From assembly GCF_013328815.1 (NCBI RefSeq), contig NZ_JABUHN010000019.1, positions 1-44,357 on the forward strand: a stretch of DNA of 44,357 bases. Direction: 5' to 3'. The notes under the pieces were generated by a model. It searched no databases and was not told the DNA's origin. It saw nothing but the letters and a program-made list of their open reading frames with translations. Below, piece after piece: positions 25,844-34,132 of the stretch (position 1 is its first letter; each line of letters starts with the position of its first letter). Both the position numbers and the translations under genes were made by a program. This DNA is from Tabrizicola fusiformis. Lineage in GTDB: Bacteria; Pseudomonadota; Alphaproteobacteria; Rhodobacterales; Rhodobacteraceae.

Positions 25844-27223
25844 ATGCCCACCGATCCTGCTGCCAACCTGATTGCCGGTGTCCGCACCGACCGGCTGGAA
25901 AAACTTGCCGCGCGTGAGGCGAAACGCTTTGCCGCGGGCCGTCCCAAGGCGCAGGCGGCACAAGAGGCGGGGGCCGGGGTCTTCCTTGACGGCGTGCCGC
26001 TGCACTGGATGAAGGACTGGCCGATGCCGCACCTGCCCTTGGTCACCAAGGCGCATGGCGCGCGGATCACCGATATCGACGGTTATGAGATTGACGATTT
26101 CTGCCTTGGCGATACCGGCAGCATGTTCGGCCATTCGCCCGCGCCGGTGGCCAAGGCGATCCGGCATCAGGCTGCGCGCGGGCTGACCTACATGCTGCCC
26201 ACCGAAGACGCGCTGGAGGCGGGGCGGCTTTTGTGTGAACGCTTCGGCGATTTCCGCTGGCAAATCGCCACCACCGCCACCGATGCCAACCGCTTTGCCA
26301 TCCGCGTGGCGCGGGCAGTCACCGGGCGGCCGAAGATCCTTGTCTTCAACGGTTGCTATCACGGCACGGTTGACGATGCGATGGTGGAGCTTGCCAATGG
26401 CGCCACCCGGAACCGCGAGGGCCTTCTGGGCCAGTTTGCCGACCTGACCCAGGGCGCCGTCTGTGTCGAGTTCAACGACCTTGCCGGGGTCGAGGCGGCA
26501 CTGGCCAAGGGCGATGTCGCCGCCATCCTGACCGAGCCGGTGATGACCAATTCCTGCATGGTGCTGCCCGAAGCGGGCTTCCATGACGGTCTGCGCAGCC
26601 TCACGCGCCGCTATGGCGCGCTGCTGATCATCGACGAGACGCATACGATTTCCAGCGGTCTGGGCGGCTATACCGGGGTGCATTCGCTCTCGCCCGACAT
26701 GTTCGTGGTCGGCAAATGCGTGGCGGGCGGGATGCCCACCGCCGTCTGGGGCATGACGCCGGAGACCGCCGCGCGCTATGTCGAGGTGAATGCGGCGCGG
26801 CCTTCGGGCCATTCCGGCATGGGCACCACGCTTTCGGCCAATCCGATGCAATTCGCCTGCCTGCGCGCCACGCTGGCCGAGGTGATGACGGCGAAGAACT
26901 ATGATCACATGGAAAAGCTGGCCGCGCGCCTGTCGGCGGGCTTGCGCAAGGTGATCGACCGGGTGCAGGCGCCTTGGCATGTCGTCCGCGTCGGCGCCCG
27001 GGTTGAATTCATCTGCGCCCCCGGCCCGCTGAAGAACGGCGCCGAAGCCGCATTGGCGCATCAGCCGCAGGTCGAACGCGCGCTGCATGTGGCCCTTCTG
27101 AACCGGGGCAGCCTGATTGCGCCCTTCCACAACATGATGCTGATCAGCCCCAAGACGAAGAAACGGCAGGTGGACCGCCTGATTGCCGCCTTTGACGAAG
27201 TGCTGACCGAACTTTTTGCCTGA
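25844..27223 (+). CDS. Class III PLP aminotransferase, GSA-aminomutase-like
   Basis: 459 residues. AHGARITDIDGYEIDDFCLGD, TYMLPTEDALEAGRLL, FNGCYHGTVDDAMVE and LLIIDETHTISSG are class III aminotransferase motifs. The PLP lysine is in VVGKCVAGGMPTAVWG near residue 288, and GMGTTLSANPMQFACLRATL resembles glutamate-1-semialdehyde aminomutase relatives. The direct neighbour 9 nt downstream is a glutamine-synthetase-like ligase, so together they may take amino groups from a diamine or similar compound; the exact substrate is not readable. A cobalamin-independent omega-transaminase role is as likely as an aminomutase one. Probably not the hemL of haem synthesis: the sequence is too divergent around the substrate site. 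Confidence 0.85.
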   Translation: MPTDPAANLIAGVRTDRLEKLAAREAKRFAAGRPKAQAAQEAGAGVFLDGVPLHWMKDWPMPHLPLVTKAHGARITDIDGYEIDDFCLGDTGSMFGHSPAPVAKAIRHQAARGLTYMLPTEDALEAGRLLCERFGDFRWQIATTATDANRFAIRVARAVTGRPKILVFNGCYHGTVDDAMVELANGATRNREGLLGQFADLTQGAVCVEFNDLAGVEAALAKGDVAAILTEPVMTNSCMVLPEAGFHDGLRSLTRRYGALLIIDETHTISSGLGGYTGVHSLSPDMFVVGKCVAGGMPTAVWGMTPETAARYVEVNAARPSGHSGMGTTLSANPMQFACLRATLAEVMTAKNYDHMEKLAARLSAGLRKVIDRVQAPWHVVRVGARVEFICAPGPLKNGAEAALAHQPQVERALHVALLNRGSLIAPFHNMMLISPKTKKRQVDRLIAAFDEVLTELFA

Positions 27224-27232
27224 GAGCCAGAG

Positions 27233-28624
27233 ATGACCCAGATGACCAGCCCCTCCGGTTCGACCGTTGCCGAAGCCGAAGCCTTCCTTGCCGCCCATCC
27301 CGAGATCGAGGCGTTCGACATCGTTCTGCACGATTCCAATGGCATCGGGCGTGGCAAGATCATCCGGCGCCATGAACTCCTGTCGGTCTACAAATCGGGG
27401 CGGCATCTGCCGATTTCGATTCTTGGCCTCGATATCTGCGGCGAGGATGTGCATGAAACCGGCCTGATCTGGGATGAGGGCGACGGCGACCGCCGCGCCT
27501 GGCCGATCCCCGGAACGCTGGTGCCGCTGGCGGGAACCACCCCGCCGCGGGGCGAGGTCTTCCTGTCGGTCTACGAACTCGACGGCCGCCCGATGACTTC
27601 GGACCCGCGCCATGCGCTGCAACGGCAGGTCGATGCCATGGCGGCAGAGGGGCTGTATCCGGCAGGTGCCTTTGAACTGGAATTCTTCCTGCTGGAGAAC
27701 GAGCGCGACGCCAATGGCAAGATGGTTCCGGCCCGCGATGTGCTGGACAAGCGGCGCAATTCCAAGACCGATGTCTATTCGGTCGATCAGCTTCACGGGA
27801 TGCTGCCCCTTTTCAACGATATCTATGCCGGGGCCAAGGCGGCGGGAATCAAGGCGGAAACCCTGATTTCCGAATTTGCGCCCGGCCAGTATGAACTGAC
27901 CCTGCATTACCGCGAGAATGTGATGCAGGCGGCGGATGATCTGATGCGGCTGAAGCGTCTGGTCAGGATGCACGCCCGGCTGCATGGCGTGACCGCCTGT
28001 TTCATGGCCAAACCGAACGAGGATTACGCCGGTTCGGGGATGCATTTTCATGTGTCGCTGCAAGATGGCAGCGGACGGAACGTTTTCATCGAAGAGGTCG
28101 AGGGGCAGTGGTCCGACACCATCCGCTATGCCATCGGCGGCTTGCAGCAGACCATGGCGGAATCCATGCTGGTCTTTGCCCCCCATGCCAATTCATGGCG
28201 CCGTTTTGCCGCGCAAAGCTATGCCCCGGTTTCGCCCACATGGGGGGTGAACAACCGCTCGGTGGCGCTGCGGATTCCGGCGGGCGATATCCGGGCCCGG
28301 CGGGTGGAGCATCGCCCGGCGGGGGTGGATGCGAACCCCTATCTGGTGGCCGCAACCGTGCTGGCAGGCATCCGCAAGGGACTGGCCGAGCGGATTGATC
28401 CGGGGCCGGAGGTGACGGGCAACGGCTATGACGTGGAGACCGGCATCGTGATGCCCGACGACTGGCGTTCGGCCATCCGGGCGGCGCAGGGCTCGGCCTT
28501 CCTGCGCGAGGCACTGGGCGAAGATATGCACCGCACCTTTACCGCGGTGAAGGCGGCCGAATATGCGCGGGTGATGCGGACGGTGTCCGAGGTGGATTTC
28601 GACCTGTATCTTTACACGGTTTAA
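27233..28624 (+). CDS. Glutamine synthetase family ligase (gamma-glutamyl-amine synthetase type)
   Basis: 463 residues. Ligates glutamate to ammonia or an amine using ATP. The N-terminal beta-grasp (FDIVLHDSNGIGRGKIIRR) is followed by the catalytic domain: AGAFELEFFLLENE with metal-binding Glu residues, ISEFAPGQYELTLHY, GSGMHFHVSLQD, and PTWGVNNRSVALRIP with the substrate-binding Arg residues. These variants match the PuuA/GlnA4-like branch, used for polyamine or ethanolamine catabolism, rather than housekeeping GlnA: the length is similar, but the adenylylation Tyr loop is absent. Co-directional with the class III aminotransferase (9-nt gap). The substrate is inferred only. Confidence 0.87.
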   Translation: MTQMTSPSGSTVAEAEAFLAAHPEIEAFDIVLHDSNGIGRGKIIRRHELLSVYKSGRHLPISILGLDICGEDVHETGLIWDEGDGDRRAWPIPGTLVPLAGTTPPRGEVFLSVYELDGRPMTSDPRHALQRQVDAMAAEGLYPAGAFELEFFLLENERDANGKMVPARDVLDKRRNSKTDVYSVDQLHGMLPLFNDIYAGAKAAGIKAETLISEFAPGQYELTLHYRENVMQAADDLMRLKRLVRMHARLHGVTACFMAKPNEDYAGSGMHFHVSLQDGSGRNVFIEEVEGQWSDTIRYAIGGLQQTMAESMLVFAPHANSWRRFAAQSYAPVSPTWGVNNRSVALRIPAGDIRARRVEHRPAGVDANPYLVAATVLAGIRKGLAERIDPGPEVTGNGYDVETGIVMPDDWRSAIRAAQGSAFLREALGEDMHRTFTAVKAAEYARVMRTVSEVDFDLYLYTV

Positions 28625-28630
28625 GCGGGG

Positions 28631-28693
28631 GGATGGGCAGATTGCCCATCCTACGATTGGGCGCCGGTAGGATGGGCAATTTGCCCATCTACC
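28631..28693. repeat. REP-like inverted pair, GGATGGGCA type
   Basis: Two palindromes in opposite orientation. The first, 28631-28654, has arms GGATGGGCA and TGCCCATCC and ends CTAC. The second, 28667-28693, begins GTAGGATGGGCAA and folds on TTTGCCCATC. A 12-nt GC-rich spacer separates them. They lie between the converging glutamine-synthetase-like and CbiX-like genes. The second copy's GTAG provides the TAG stop of the CbiX-like gene. Such GTAGG-tailed palindromes are widespread intergenic REP elements in proteobacteria. Confidence 0.8.
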
Positions 28694-29387
28694 GTTTCCA
28701 GCGACACTCGCCCGCGCAGACCGGCTGCCCCGCCGCAACCGCCGCCGCGATGATCCCCGGCACCCTCGGGTCCAGCCCCAGCGCGGGCAAGAGCCGCCCG
28801 GCAAAACCCGCCTCGGCCAGCGCCGCCGGAATGTCCTGTGTCACATGCCCGCCACCGGCGGCAAAGAACGGCAGGCAGACTGCCCCCGGCCCATGTCCGC
28901 GCAAATCGGCCAGCCGTGGGGACTGATCAATGAAGGCCGCCTCGGCCCGCAGGCCCAGTTCGGCGCCGATCCGCCCCGCCACATGCGCGGCAATATCCGA
29001 CGGCACCGCCGACCGGCCCGAGCCATGGGCGGCCAGCACAACGCTTTCGCCGCCCGCTTCGCCCGCCAAAGTCACCGCCAGACCGTGAATCGCGGGGTCA
29101 CAGCCCATCGGCTCAAGCACCTGCCAGCCCTGTCCCCCGGCCTCGGCCAGACGGCGCGGCAGATTGATCCTTGTGAACCAGCCCCCTGCCATGAACAGCG
29201 GATAGGCCAGCCCCCGTGGCCCCAGCCGCGCGACGGCTGCCGCCAGCGCGCCCGGTTCGGCCAATGTGGCCGCCGCCACCGGGCGGCCCGCGACCATGGC
29301 CACCGCATCTGCCAGCGCCTCTACCTCCGCGGCCAGGGGGCGCGGGTCGGACGGCTGGCCATGGGCGATGATCAGGACCGGTGTCAT
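28689..29387 (-). CDS. CbiX/SirB-like chelatase family protein
   Basis: 232 residues in two similar halves, each with the chelatase strand ending in His-Gly: VLIIAHGQPSD at the start and VVLAAHGSGRS near residue 118. The second half continues with VCLPFFAAGGGHVTQDIP, as in CbiX-type sirohydrochlorin cobalto- or ferrochelatases. It may insert a metal into a tetrapyrrole for sirohaem or cobalamin, but no other tetrapyrrole gene is in the window, so the role is unproven. The stop codon is formed by the adjacent REP palindrome, so the last residues (CRWKR) may have been shaped by its insertion. Confidence 0.85.
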   Translation of the reverse strand: MTPVLIIAHGQPSDPRPLAAEVEALADAVAMVAGRPVAAATLAEPGALAAAVARLGPRGLAYPLFMAGGWFTRINLPRRLAEAGGQGWQVLEPMGCDPAIHGLAVTLAGEAGGESVVLAAHGSGRSAVPSDIAAHVAGRIGAELGLRAEAAFIDQSPRLADLRGHGPGAVCLPFFAAGGGHVTQDIPAALAEAGFAGRLLPALGLDPRVPGIIAAAVAAGQPVCAGECRWKR

Positions 29388-29430
29388 GCGCCCTTTGTGC
29401 CGGGCGCGGCCCCCCGGCGCAAGATGCCGG

Positions 29431-30567
29431 TCAGCCGGGCATCATCCCCGAGATATAGCGGGCAAAGTCGAAATTCGGCCGTTCCAGATGGCTGAGTGGC
29501 CCCGGCTCGGACATGCTGGCGCACAGCCCGCGATAGACCCGCTCGACACAGCCCTTGTCCTCGATGTTCACCTCGTCCAGCAGGGCCTTGACCTGCGCGA
29601 AATGCTCGGCCGCTTCAGGATCGGCCACGAATTCGGGCGACAACCCGCCGCCGAACAGCACGTTCACATGGCCCGGCCCGTCTGGCGTGAGGCAGAGATA
29701 CCAGAAATAGCCCGGCGTCAGCGTGATCATCAGCGAGGGATAGATCGCCAGAAGCCATGTCCTGCGCCGCTCATCCCCTTGCAGGACCGTGTTCTTCGGA
29801 TGGGCCAGCGCCAGCGGGATCGCGTCATTCTTCAGAATATGGTGATAGTTGAAGGCCGCCAGTCCCTCGGGGCAGGTCATCTTCATCAGGTCAACCGAGC
29901 CGCCGATGGTGCCGCTGTGGCAGACCGGGAGGTGATAGCTTTCCATGAAATTCTCGGCCAGCACCTTCCAGTTGGTGGCCCAGCGGAACTCTTCGCGGAA
30001 GGCTTCGCTGTAGGCTTCCATATGCAGATTGCCGACCAGCGCCTCGACCTCGGCCAGCCGGACCGAGGGGGAGGGCGCATCGGGGTTCAGCGTGACCATG
30101 ATCCAGCCCAGCCATTCCTCGCAGCGCACCTGCGGCAGGCCGATCTGTTCCTTGCAGAAGCTTTCGTTCAGCGTCATGGCGGGCGCCCCGCGCAGCGAAC
30201 CGTCCAGATTGTAGGTCCAGGCGTGATACGGGCAGACGATGGAGCGGGTGTTGCCGCGCCCTTCCAGAAGCTGGCTCATCCGGTGGCGGCAGACATTGGA
30301 CATCGCACGCAGGGCGCCGGCCCGGTCCCGCAGCACCACGATCGGCTCGCCCGAAATCTGCATGGTCAGATAATCGCCGGGATTGGGCAGGGCATCGGCC
30401 CGGCCGGCGCAAAGCCATTCGCGGGCGAAGATGTGCTGCATCTCCTGTGCGGCGAATTCGGGGCTGGTATAGACCGATTTCGGCATGGCCAGCGCCTGTT
30501 CAAACGGCACGCCGACGTTGCGGCGCAATTCCTCAAGCGGGGTCAGGTCGGGATCGTGGCGGGTCAT
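29431..30567 (-). CDS. Rieske non-haem iron oxygenase alpha subunit
   Basis: 378 residues, full length for the family. The Rieske [2Fe-2S] ligands are CRHRMSQ and CPYHAW (C-x-H, C-x2-H) near residues 93-116. The mononuclear iron site includes ENFMESYHLPVCH with two His and a later Asp. The overall layout and SYHLPVCH resemble the branch that demethylates or cleaves quaternary amines (GbcA/CntA/choline monooxygenase type) as well as aromatic hydroxylases. No reductase or ferredoxin gene is adjacent, so electrons must come from elsewhere. Upstream are about 150 nt of AT-poor non-coding DNA before the divergent enolase-superfamily gene, which may share a regulator. Confidence 0.9.
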   Translation of the reverse strand: MTRHDPDLTPLEELRRNVGVPFEQALAMPKSVYTSPEFAAQEMQHIFAREWLCAGRADALPNPGDYLTMQISGEPIVVLRDRAGALRAMSNVCRHRMSQLLEGRGNTRSIVCPYHAWTYNLDGSLRGAPAMTLNESFCKEQIGLPQVRCEEWLGWIMVTLNPDAPSPSVRLAEVEALVGNLHMEAYSEAFREEFRWATNWKVLAENFMESYHLPVCHSGTIGGSVDLMKMTCPEGLAAFNYHHILKNDAIPLALAHPKNTVLQGDERRRTWLLAIYPSLMITLTPGYFWYLCLTPDGPGHVNVLFGGGLSPEFVADPEAAEHFAQVKALLDEVNIEDKGCVERVYRGLCASMSEPGPLSHLERPNFDFARYISGMMPG

Positions 30568-30723
30568 GGGCGGGACTCCTGCTGCGCTGAAGCAATGAAA
30601 GCACCGGGCCGGGGGCTTGTCACGACCGTTTCACGTCGCAACCGGGACAGGAAGGCGCGGAAATGGCTGAGTGCTGCTTAGGGGCAGGCTAATCCTGAAA
30701 CCGCAAGCGAGGGGATGTCGGGT

Positions 30724-31833
30724 ATGAAGATCACGAAACTTGAAACCTTTACCACCCGCGATGTCGGCTTTGTGCGCGCCACGGCCGAAGATGGCAGTCA
30801 GGGTTGGGGGCAGGTCTCGACCTATCAGGCCGACATCACCTGCGAAATCTTTCACCGGCAGGTGGCGCCCCATGCGCTGGGCACCGACGCGCTGGATTTC
30901 GCCGATACGATCCGCCGCATCTATGAGAAGGAACACAAGTTTCCGGGCAGCTATCTGCGCCGGGCGCAGGCGGGGCTGGACACCGCGCTGTGGGATCTGC
31001 GCGGCAAGGTCGAGGGCAAGCCGGTGGCGGCGCTTTTGGGCGGCAGCCCGGGGCGGGTGCGCGCCTATGCCAGTTCGATGAAACGCGACATCACGCCCGA
31101 GGATGAGGCGGCGCGGTTCCTGCGCCTGCGCGACACCTTTGGCTTTACCGCCTTCAAATGGCGGGTCGGCGCCGAATGCGGCCGCGACGGTGACGAATGG
31201 CCGGGCAGGACCGAGGCGGTGATCCCGGTGGTGGCCAAGGCGCTGGGCGACGGGGTGGACAAGCTGGTGGACGGCAATTCCGGTTTTTCCCCGGCGCGGG
31301 CCATCGAAGTGGGCCGGATGCTGCAAGACAATGGCATCGGCCATTTCGAGGAACCCTGCCCCTATTGGGAACCCGACCAGACCGCCGAAGTGCGCGCGGC
31401 CCTGTCGCTGGACGTGGCCGGGGGCGAGCAGGATTGCGAGTTTTCAAGCTGGCGTCTGATGCTCGACCGTGGGGCGGTAGATATCCTGCAACCCGATGTG
31501 ATGTATATCGGCGGCATTCACCGCACGCTTGAGGTTTGCCGGATGGGGCAGGCAACGGGGCTGCCGGTGACGCCCCATGCGGCCAATCTGGGGATGGTCA
31601 CGATCTGCACCATGCACCTTCTGCGGGCGATCCCGAATGCCGGGAAGTATCTGGAATACTCGATTGAAGGGCCGGATTACTACCCGTGGCAGGAGGGGCT
31701 GTTTCTGGGCAATCCCTATGCCATCGAAGACGGCCATGCGACGGTCACCGAGGCGCCAGGATGGGGGGTAGAGATCAACCCCGGCTGGCTGGAGAAGGCA
31801 AGCTACCGGATGAGCGGGGGTGAGTCGGGGTAA
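30724..31833 (+). CDS. Enolase superfamily enzyme, mandelate racemase subgroup
   Basis: About 369 residues. Catalytic machinery of the mandelate racemase subgroup: FKWRVG supplies the K-x-R base, metal ligands are in [19 protein letters not shown] and AGGEQD, and the His-Asp dyad is in [10 protein letters not shown] and TPHAAN. Reactions in this subgroup are racemisation or acid-sugar dehydration; the lid residues do not let me choose. I prefer ATG 30724 because AGGGG lies 9 nt upstream, while ATG 30715 sits directly on it. The C-terminal GGESG and the TAA stop come from a REP palindrome. Divergent from the Rieske gene; possibly a shared pathway. Confidence 0.9.
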   Translation: MKITKLETFTTRDVGFVRATAEDGSQGWGQVSTYQADITCEIFHRQVAPHALGTDALDFADTIRRIYEKEHKFPGSYLRRAQAGLDTALWDLRGKVEGKPVAALLGGSPGRVRAYASSMKRDITPEDEAARFLRLRDTFGFTAFKWRVGAECGRDGDEWPGRTEAVIPVVAKALGDGVDKLVDGNSGFSPARAIEVGRMLQDNGIGHFEEPCPYWEPDQTAEVRAALSLDVAGGEQDCEFSSWRLMLDRGAVDILQPDVMYIGGIHRTLEVCRMGQATGLPVTPHAANLGMVTICTMHLLRAIPNAGKYLEYSIEGPDYYPWQEGLFLGNPYAIEDGHATVTEAPGWGVEINPGWLEKASYRMSGGESG

Positions 31834-31876
31834 ACCCCGACCTACAGGGCGCGTAGGTCGGGGTTTACCCCGACTC
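31822..31876. repeat. REP-like head-to-head pair, GTAGGTCGGGGT type
   Basis: Two 24-bp palindromic units (31822-31845 and 31853-31876) are perfect reverse complements of each other around a 7-nt spacer. Each folds on TCGGGGTaaACCCCGA. The first contains the stop codon (31831-31833) of the enolase-superfamily gene. A third copy in the orientation of the second occurs at 31999-32022. Confidence 0.88.
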
Positions 31877-31881
31877 TGGCT

Positions 31882-31978
31882 TCAAATCTCATAAGGCCAG
31901 GTCACCTGCGAAAACGCCCCGCTTCGGACCGCAGGGCCAAGAGCCGCCCGGTCAGACCCTCGGACATGCCGACCCGGC
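31882..31978 (-). pseudogene. Remnant of the 3' end of an SDR gene
   Basis: This stretch aligns with the last ~130 bp of the intact SDR gene just to its right. Its frame ends FSQVTWPYEI and stop, against FSQATWPYET and stop in the intact gene. The ~37-bp segment encoding TGQTIWVDGG in the intact gene is missing here between two cccgc repeats; homology resumes at cgcttcgga and runs to gccgacccggc. Both copies follow the same REP unit. The divergence (roughly one in four bases after the deletion) suggests an old paralogue tail rather than a fresh duplication. Confidence 0.75.
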
Positions 31979-31998
31979 ACGTTGATGCGGCGGCCCCC

Positions 31999-32022
31999 GT
32001 AGGTCGGGGTTTACCCCGACTC
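31999..32022. repeat. REP-like unit, third copy
   Basis: Identical in sequence to the unit at 31853-31876 and in the same orientation, followed like it by tctggc and the 3' end of an SDR coding sequence. It ends 6 nt before the stop of the intact SDR gene and so forms its 3' untranslated region. Confidence 0.88.
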
Positions 32023-32027
32023 TGGCC

Positions 32028-32789
32028 TCAGGTCTCATAAGGCCAAGTCGCCTGCGAAAACACCCCGCCATCGACCCAGATCGTCTGCCCGGTCACAAAA
32101 CCCGCCGCTTCGGAACACAGAAACAGCAGCGGCCCCGTCAGGTCTTCGGGCGTGCCGACCCGGCGGAGCGGCGTGACCTTGGCCCAGGTGGCGGAATAAT
32201 CGCCCGCCTCGGCCGCCGTCCGCTCGGTCGCAATCGCGCCGGGGGCGAGGCAGTTGACGCGGATGCCATGCGGGCCAAGCTCGACCGCAGCGACCTTGGT
32301 GAACTGCTCGATCCCGCCTTTCGAGGCCGTGTAATCCACCAGCCGGGGAAAAGCCGCCTTGTTGCAGCCCGAGCCCAGCGTGACGATGCTGCCGCCATGG
32401 CCCGCCGCGATCATCGCCTTGGCCGCGGCCTTGGTGTTCAGGAAGGTGCCGCGCAGATTGGTGGCCATCACCCGGTCCCAATCGGCAACCGGCAGATCGA
32501 CCAGCCGCGACCATGTCTGGATGCCCGCATTGTTGACCATGACGCGCGGCGCGGCCCCGGCCCAATCGGCTGCCAGCGCATGGAACCGCGCCACGGCAGC
32601 CTCATCCCCGGCATCGCTTTCCAGCGCGAGCGCCTGCCGGCCCAGTGCCTTCACCTCTGCCACCAGCGCGGCGGCGGCAGCGGCTTGCCCCATATGGGTG
32701 AAGGCCACATCATGCCCCGCCCCGGCAAGGGCGGTCACAAGGCTGCGTCCGATGGCCGAGGGGCCTGCGGTGACAAGGGCGAGTGTCAT
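32028..32789 (-). CDS. Short-chain dehydrogenase/reductase
   Basis: 253 residues, NAD(P)-dependent oxidoreductase. The glycine-rich cofactor segment is TLALVTAGPSAIGRSLVTAL (a TGxxxGIG variant with AGPSAIG). NNAG is in VMVNNAGIQTW, the catalytic Ser is in IVTLGSGCN, the Tyr-Lys pair is YTASKGG, and the end GQTIWVDGGV is typical. The altered Gly motif may change cofactor preference. The start is ATG 32789 with AGGAGG 7 nt upstream. It lies downstream of the M19 dipeptidase and peptide importer on the same strand, but a large palindromic repeat separates them. The substrate is unknown. Confidence 0.92.
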   Translation of the reverse strand: MTLALVTAGPSAIGRSLVTALAGAGHDVAFTHMGQAAAAAALVAEVKALGRQALALESDAGDEAAVARFHALAADWAGAAPRVMVNNAGIQTWSRLVDLPVADWDRVMATNLRGTFLNTKAAAKAMIAAGHGGSIVTLGSGCNKAAFPRLVDYTASKGGIEQFTKVAAVELGPHGIRVNCLAPGAIATERTAAEAGDYSATWAKVTPLRRVGTPEDLTGPLLFLCSEAAGFVTGQTIWVDGGVFSQATWPYET

Positions 32790-32861
32790 GGGATGTCCTC
32801 CTGCGCGCATCCTGAAAGGTGGCGCGCAACTTGGCAAGTTCGCGCTTCCGCAAACCCCGGA

Positions 32862-32978
32862 GCGGGGGCGCGTCGCCCCCCGCACCCCCAGAGAGTATTT
32901 GGAAAGGTGCAAATGGGCAGGGCGACTTGCATTTGCACCTTTCGAAATACTCCGGGGGTCCGGGGGGCTGGCCCCCGG
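32862..32978. repeat. Composite palindromic element between dipeptidase and SDR genes
   Basis: Three nested structures: a hairpin GCGGGGGCG/CGCCCCCCGC (32862-32883); a long imperfect inverted repeat of about 30 bp with arms at 32885-32915 and 32930-32958, sharing GTATTT and GAAAGGTGCAAATG; and a second hairpin CCGGGGG/CCCCCGG (32960-32978). Such GC-hairpin plus AGTATTT..AAAGGTGCAAA units recur as intergenic repeats in Rhodobacterales, to my knowledge. It probably ends the leftward transcript of the SDR before the dipeptidase gene, or acts as a mobile repeat. Confidence 0.75.
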
Positions 32979-32998
32979 TCCGTCCGGCGGCAAAGGGC

Positions 32999-34057
32999 TC
33001 AGGCGCCCCAGGTTCGTTCCAAAAGGTGCAGCCAGTTGCCGTGGCAGATCTTGCGCAAAAGCGGCTCGTCATAGCCATGGTCGCGCATCGCTTGCACCAG
33101 ATTTTGCTGACCCGCGACATCGGTGATCCCGACGGGGATGGTGGCGCCGTCAAAGTCGGAACCAAGGCCGAGGTGATCTTCGCCCAGCTTCTCCAAGAGG
33201 TGGTCGAGATGGGCCAGCGCGTCTTCCCAGCCCATGTCGCCCGATTGCCTGCCATCCCGGCGCAGGAAGGAGGTGGCGTAGTTCAGCCCGACCATGCCGC
33301 CCGTGTCGCGGATCGCGGCCAGTTGCCGGTCGGTCAGGTTGCGTGACGAGGGGGTGATGGCATGGGCGTTGGAATGGGTGGCGACCAGCGGCGCATCGCT
33401 GAGGGCGGCCACATCCCAGAAGCCTTTCTCGGTCATATGGCTGAGGTCGATCATGATCCGCAGTTTGTTGCAGAGCCGGATCAGATCCTTGCCCGCCGGG
33501 GTCAGCCCCTCGCCGGTGTCGGGCGAGGAGGGGAAGGCGAAGGGCACGCCATGGCCAAAGACCGTGGGCCGCGACCAGACCGGACCGAGCGAGCGCAGCC
33601 CCATGTCGTGATAGAGGTAAAGCGCGTCGAGGTCGGGGCCGATCGCCTCGGCGCCTTCCATATGCATGATGCCCGCAATCACCCCCTGTGCCAGACAGGC
33701 GCGCAGTTCGGCTGCGGTGGTGCAGACCTTGAAAGCGCCCTGCGACGACCGCTCCATCCAGCGCAAATGCCCGGCCATCGACAGCGCCACCGGCTGCGCC
33801 GCCTTGTGGCCGATCAGATCGCCCAGGGGCAGGGCGAAGGGCGGATTTTCCATCGCCGTCATATAGTCGAGCCCGTCATGCGCCTCGGGCGAGGGGATGT
33901 AGATGGCGAAGAAGCCACCGGCGAAGCCGCCCGCCTTCATGCGGGGCAGGTCGAGATGACCCTTGCCCTCGCCGGTAAGCCAGATCGCCTCGCGGCGGTC
34001 GGGCGCCTCGTGCAGGCGCAGGAGAAGGTCGTTATGGCCGTCGAATACGGGGATCAT
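32999..34057 (-). CDS. M19 family (renal-type) dipeptidase
   Basis: 352 residues. Zinc-dependent hydrolysis of dipeptides, typically including those with a D-residue at the C-terminal side. Metal ligands: FDGHND (His, Asp), GIMHMEGAEAIG (bridging Glu), THSNAHA (His pair) and GSDFDGA (Asp). MIDLSHMTEKGFWDV is typical. There is no signal peptide, so it is cytoplasmic. It lies at the promoter-distal end of the peptide ABC importer operon (75-nt gap), so imported dipeptides are a likely substrate. A second, about 45 percent similar-looking M19 gene lies on the other side of the importer. Confidence 0.94.
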   Translation of the reverse strand: MIPVFDGHNDLLLRLHEAPDRREAIWLTGEGKGHLDLPRMKAGGFAGGFFAIYIPSPEAHDGLDYMTAMENPPFALPLGDLIGHKAAQPVALSMAGHLRWMERSSQGAFKVCTTAAELRACLAQGVIAGIMHMEGAEAIGPDLDALYLYHDMGLRSLGPVWSRPTVFGHGVPFAFPSSPDTGEGLTPAGKDLIRLCNKLRIMIDLSHMTEKGFWDVAALSDAPLVATHSNAHAITPSSRNLTDRQLAAIRDTGGMVGLNYATSFLRRDGRQSGDMGWEDALAHLDHLLEKLGEDHLGLGSDFDGATIPVGITDVAGQQNLVQAMRDHGYDEPLLRKICHGNWLHLLERTWGA

Positions 34058-34084
34058 CGGTGGTGCTTTCGGTTGATGGCGGAA

Positions 34085-34101
34085 CCGGGGCGCTGCCCCG
34101 G
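34085..34101. other. GC hairpin between the importer ATPase and the dipeptidase
   Basis: CCGGGGC-GCT-GCCCCGG followed by gaccccgggatatttgcagagag, which resembles the hairpin-plus-TATTTGCA ends of the larger palindromic element at 32862-32978. It may be a degenerate copy, and it may act as a partial terminator or mRNA stabiliser inside the operon. Confidence 0.5.
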
Positions 34102-34132
34102 ACCCCGGGATATTTGCAGAGAGAGGATGGGG

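Noticed and set aside
25727-28186. An 819-codon leftward open frame
   Set aside because: It is antisense to the class III aminotransferase and glutamine-synthetase-like genes, has His/Gln/Arg-rich low-quality residues throughout and no domain. High-GC genes commonly leave such shadow frames.
30724-31833. Dipeptide epimerase assignment for the enolase-superfamily gene
   Set aside because: The nearby peptide importer made this attractive, but the K-x-R base and His-Asp dyad (TPHAAN) place it in the mandelate racemase subgroup, not the two-lysine epimerase subgroup.
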